DNA of 33,995 nt from Rhodocyclaceae bacterium (lineage in GTDB: Bacteria > Pseudomonadota > Gammaproteobacteria > Burkholderiales > Rhodocyclaceae). Within the stretch, counting starts at the first letter, position 1. The number at the start of each line of letters is the position of its first letter. Of this stretch, positions 32,939 through 33,995 are shown in pieces. The translations under genes and the position numbers were made by a program. The stretch is taken from positions 1 through 33,995 of the forward strand of contig JARRBR010000061.1 in assembly GCA_029982755.1 (NCBI GenBank), given 5' to 3'. The notes below the pieces were generated by a model that saw nothing but the letters and a program-made list of their open reading frames with translations, was not told the DNA's origin and made no database searches.

Positions 32939-33925
32939 TCAATACAAAAACCCAAACATCCACAACGGCACCCGCCGCCCCCGCCCATGCTCGATGTCGT
33001 CCAGCGCCAGATACGCGTCGCTGTGCGCCTCGATCTGCCGACCAGTCTTTCCAGGCCCGCCGACCTCGAACAGCCAGCGCTCATCGACGATGAAATCGCC
33101 ACCCTCGGCCGGATAGCGCAGCGCGTGCGCATGGGCGAGCTGGCTGGCGAAGAAAGTCTCGCGCAGGGTGCCCATCGGCGGCGCCGGGCATAGCGCCCAG
33201 GCGTTGTTGGTGTTGGCCAGGTACAGCTTCTCGGGCTTGCTCAACATCGAGGCATTGCGCCCCGCGCCCCATACACTGCGCAGGATGTTCGCCTGCTCCA
33301 GATAGTGCAGATAGGCGTACGTCGTGCTGCGCGTGCTGCCGATCGCCGCCGAGAGCTTGCTGATGTTGATCTGGTTCGGCACTGACTGGCAGAGCAGCAT
33401 CAGCAGCTTCTTCAGCGATGCCAGCTTGTCGCGCTCGACCTTGAACAGCAGCGGAATGTCCAGATCGATGGCAAGCGCGAGCGTCTGCTCGAGCTTGCGA
33501 TGATAGGTCTCGACCGACTCGCGGAAGTACGGAAAGTAGCCGTACTTCAGGTAGTCGCCAAAGTGCGCCAGCGGCCGGATGCGGCGGTTGATCTCCAGGC
33601 TCAAGGTCTCGTGCTCAGCCAGCACCTGCTCCAGCGGCCACACCGCAAAGGGCTCGCCCGTCTGCAGCTCCAGATACTCGCGGAACGACAACCCGCTCAT
33701 CGCATACATCACCGCCCGGCGCGACAGGTCCGCCTTGCTGTGCTCGAGATGCAGCGCCGACGAGCCCGAGAACACCACCTGCAGATCGAGGGCGTCGTGG
33801 ATGCTCTTCAGCTCGCGTTCGAAATCGGGGTAGTGGTGGATTTCGTCGAGCACCAGCAACCTCCCGCCCTGCTTGCGGAACTGGTCGGCCAGGGCATAGC
33901 AGGGTGTTGAAAATCTCACCGTCAC
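32939..33925 (-). pseudogene. AAA-type ATPase, 5'-truncated (P-loop missing)
   Basis: The remaining ~328 residues carry Walker B (RLLVLDEIHHYPDFERELK), the sensor FSGSSALHLEHSKADLSRRA and SGLSFREYLEL, followed by a winged-helix-like middle part and a C-terminal nuclease-like part. This is the AAA_14/DUF4143-type ATPase family. Homology stops just before YALADQFRKQ, at about 33905; the P-loop and ~60-90 N-terminal residues that should precede it are absent. Upstream bases to the window edge keep the frame open but look foreign (VDFFPGNWKPKVTVRF). A 3' duplicate lies at 31810-31970. I read it as a disrupted gene; continuation beyond the edge cannot be seen. Confidence 0.75.
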
Positions 33926-33995
33926 CTTCGGTTTCCAGTTGCCTGGGAAAAAATCGACGCGGAAAAGATCCGACCCGAGCCGCCCTGATGACGAT
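33904..33995. mobile_element. Possible insertion-sequence end abutting the ATPase gene
   Basis: The ATPase sequence breaks off at about 33905, where TGTTGAAAATCTCACCGTCA begins. A TG terminus followed by motifs of this kind reminds me of IS21-type element ends, but no transposase is visible in the 90 bases left, and I cannot confirm the family. It could also be another rearrangement joint. Confidence 0.3.

Overview
The window looks like chromosomal DNA from a high-GC betaproteobacterium, most likely of the Rhodocyclales (Thauera/Azoarcus type). This is an inference from strong G/C bias at third codon positions, an SAH riboswitch in front of metH, the style of the btu/cob cluster and REP-like repeats. 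No rRNA or tRNA gene, CRISPR array or complete insertion sequence is visible.

Layout. (1) 1-1500, minus: the N-terminal third of cobalamin-dependent methionine synthase (metH, cut by the window edge) behind an SAH riboswitch. (2) 1578-2709, minus: two tandem, paralogous small lipoproteins. (3) 2966-7620: a CoA-transferase of the 4-hydroxybutyrate/acetyl-CoA type, a two-CBS-domain protein, phosphatidylserine decarboxylase (psd), and a divergent argO/argP exporter-regulator pair. (4) 7799-19971: a cobalamin locus built around a divergent control region at about 15300-15590. Leftward, a cobalamin riboswitch precedes btuB-btuC-btuD-btuF-btuR(cobO)-cobA-cobB. Rightward run cobU-(Uma2)-cobT-cobS-(vapB-vapC)-cobC. 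Most leftward genes overlap or abut, which suggests one mRNA. The rightward operon carries two accessory insertions: a Uma2-type nuclease gene coupled to cobT, and a VapBC toxin-antitoxin pair between cobS and cobC.

(5) 20063-23569: accessory genes, namely a DUF4143-type ATPase whose start codon sits in a perfect inverted repeat, an ELM1-like protein, a second Uma2 protein and a DinJ/YafQ toxin-antitoxin pair. (6) 23577-31732: a surface-glycan (LPS core/O-antigen) cluster with three GT4-type glycosyltransferases, a polysaccharide deacetylase, a second ELM1-like protein, a GT2, an O-antigen ligase-like membrane protein and a GT25. Base composition becomes more AT-rich from about 27.7 to 30 kb, as is common for exchanged glycan genes. 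(7) 31810-33995: a decaying island with an Xre/HipB-like regulator, a hipA pseudogene with two internal deletions, a degenerate duplicate of an ATPase 3' end, and a 5'-truncated AAA ATPase that has lost its P-loop next to what may be an insertion-sequence end.

How it fits together. Cobalamin imported by BtuBCDF or made and salvaged by CobA/CobB/BtuR/CobUTSC would serve MetH, encoded in the same window. Both ends of that axis have RNA sensors: SAH for metH and cobalamin for btuB. The more unusual items are the long hairpin that competes with the SAH aptamer, the nuclease and toxin genes inside the cob operon, palindromic repeats read through as protein in cobB, cobC and an ELM1 gene, the start-codon inverted repeat of the ATPase gene, and the decayed hipBA/ATPase island. 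I found no clearly new multi-gene system.
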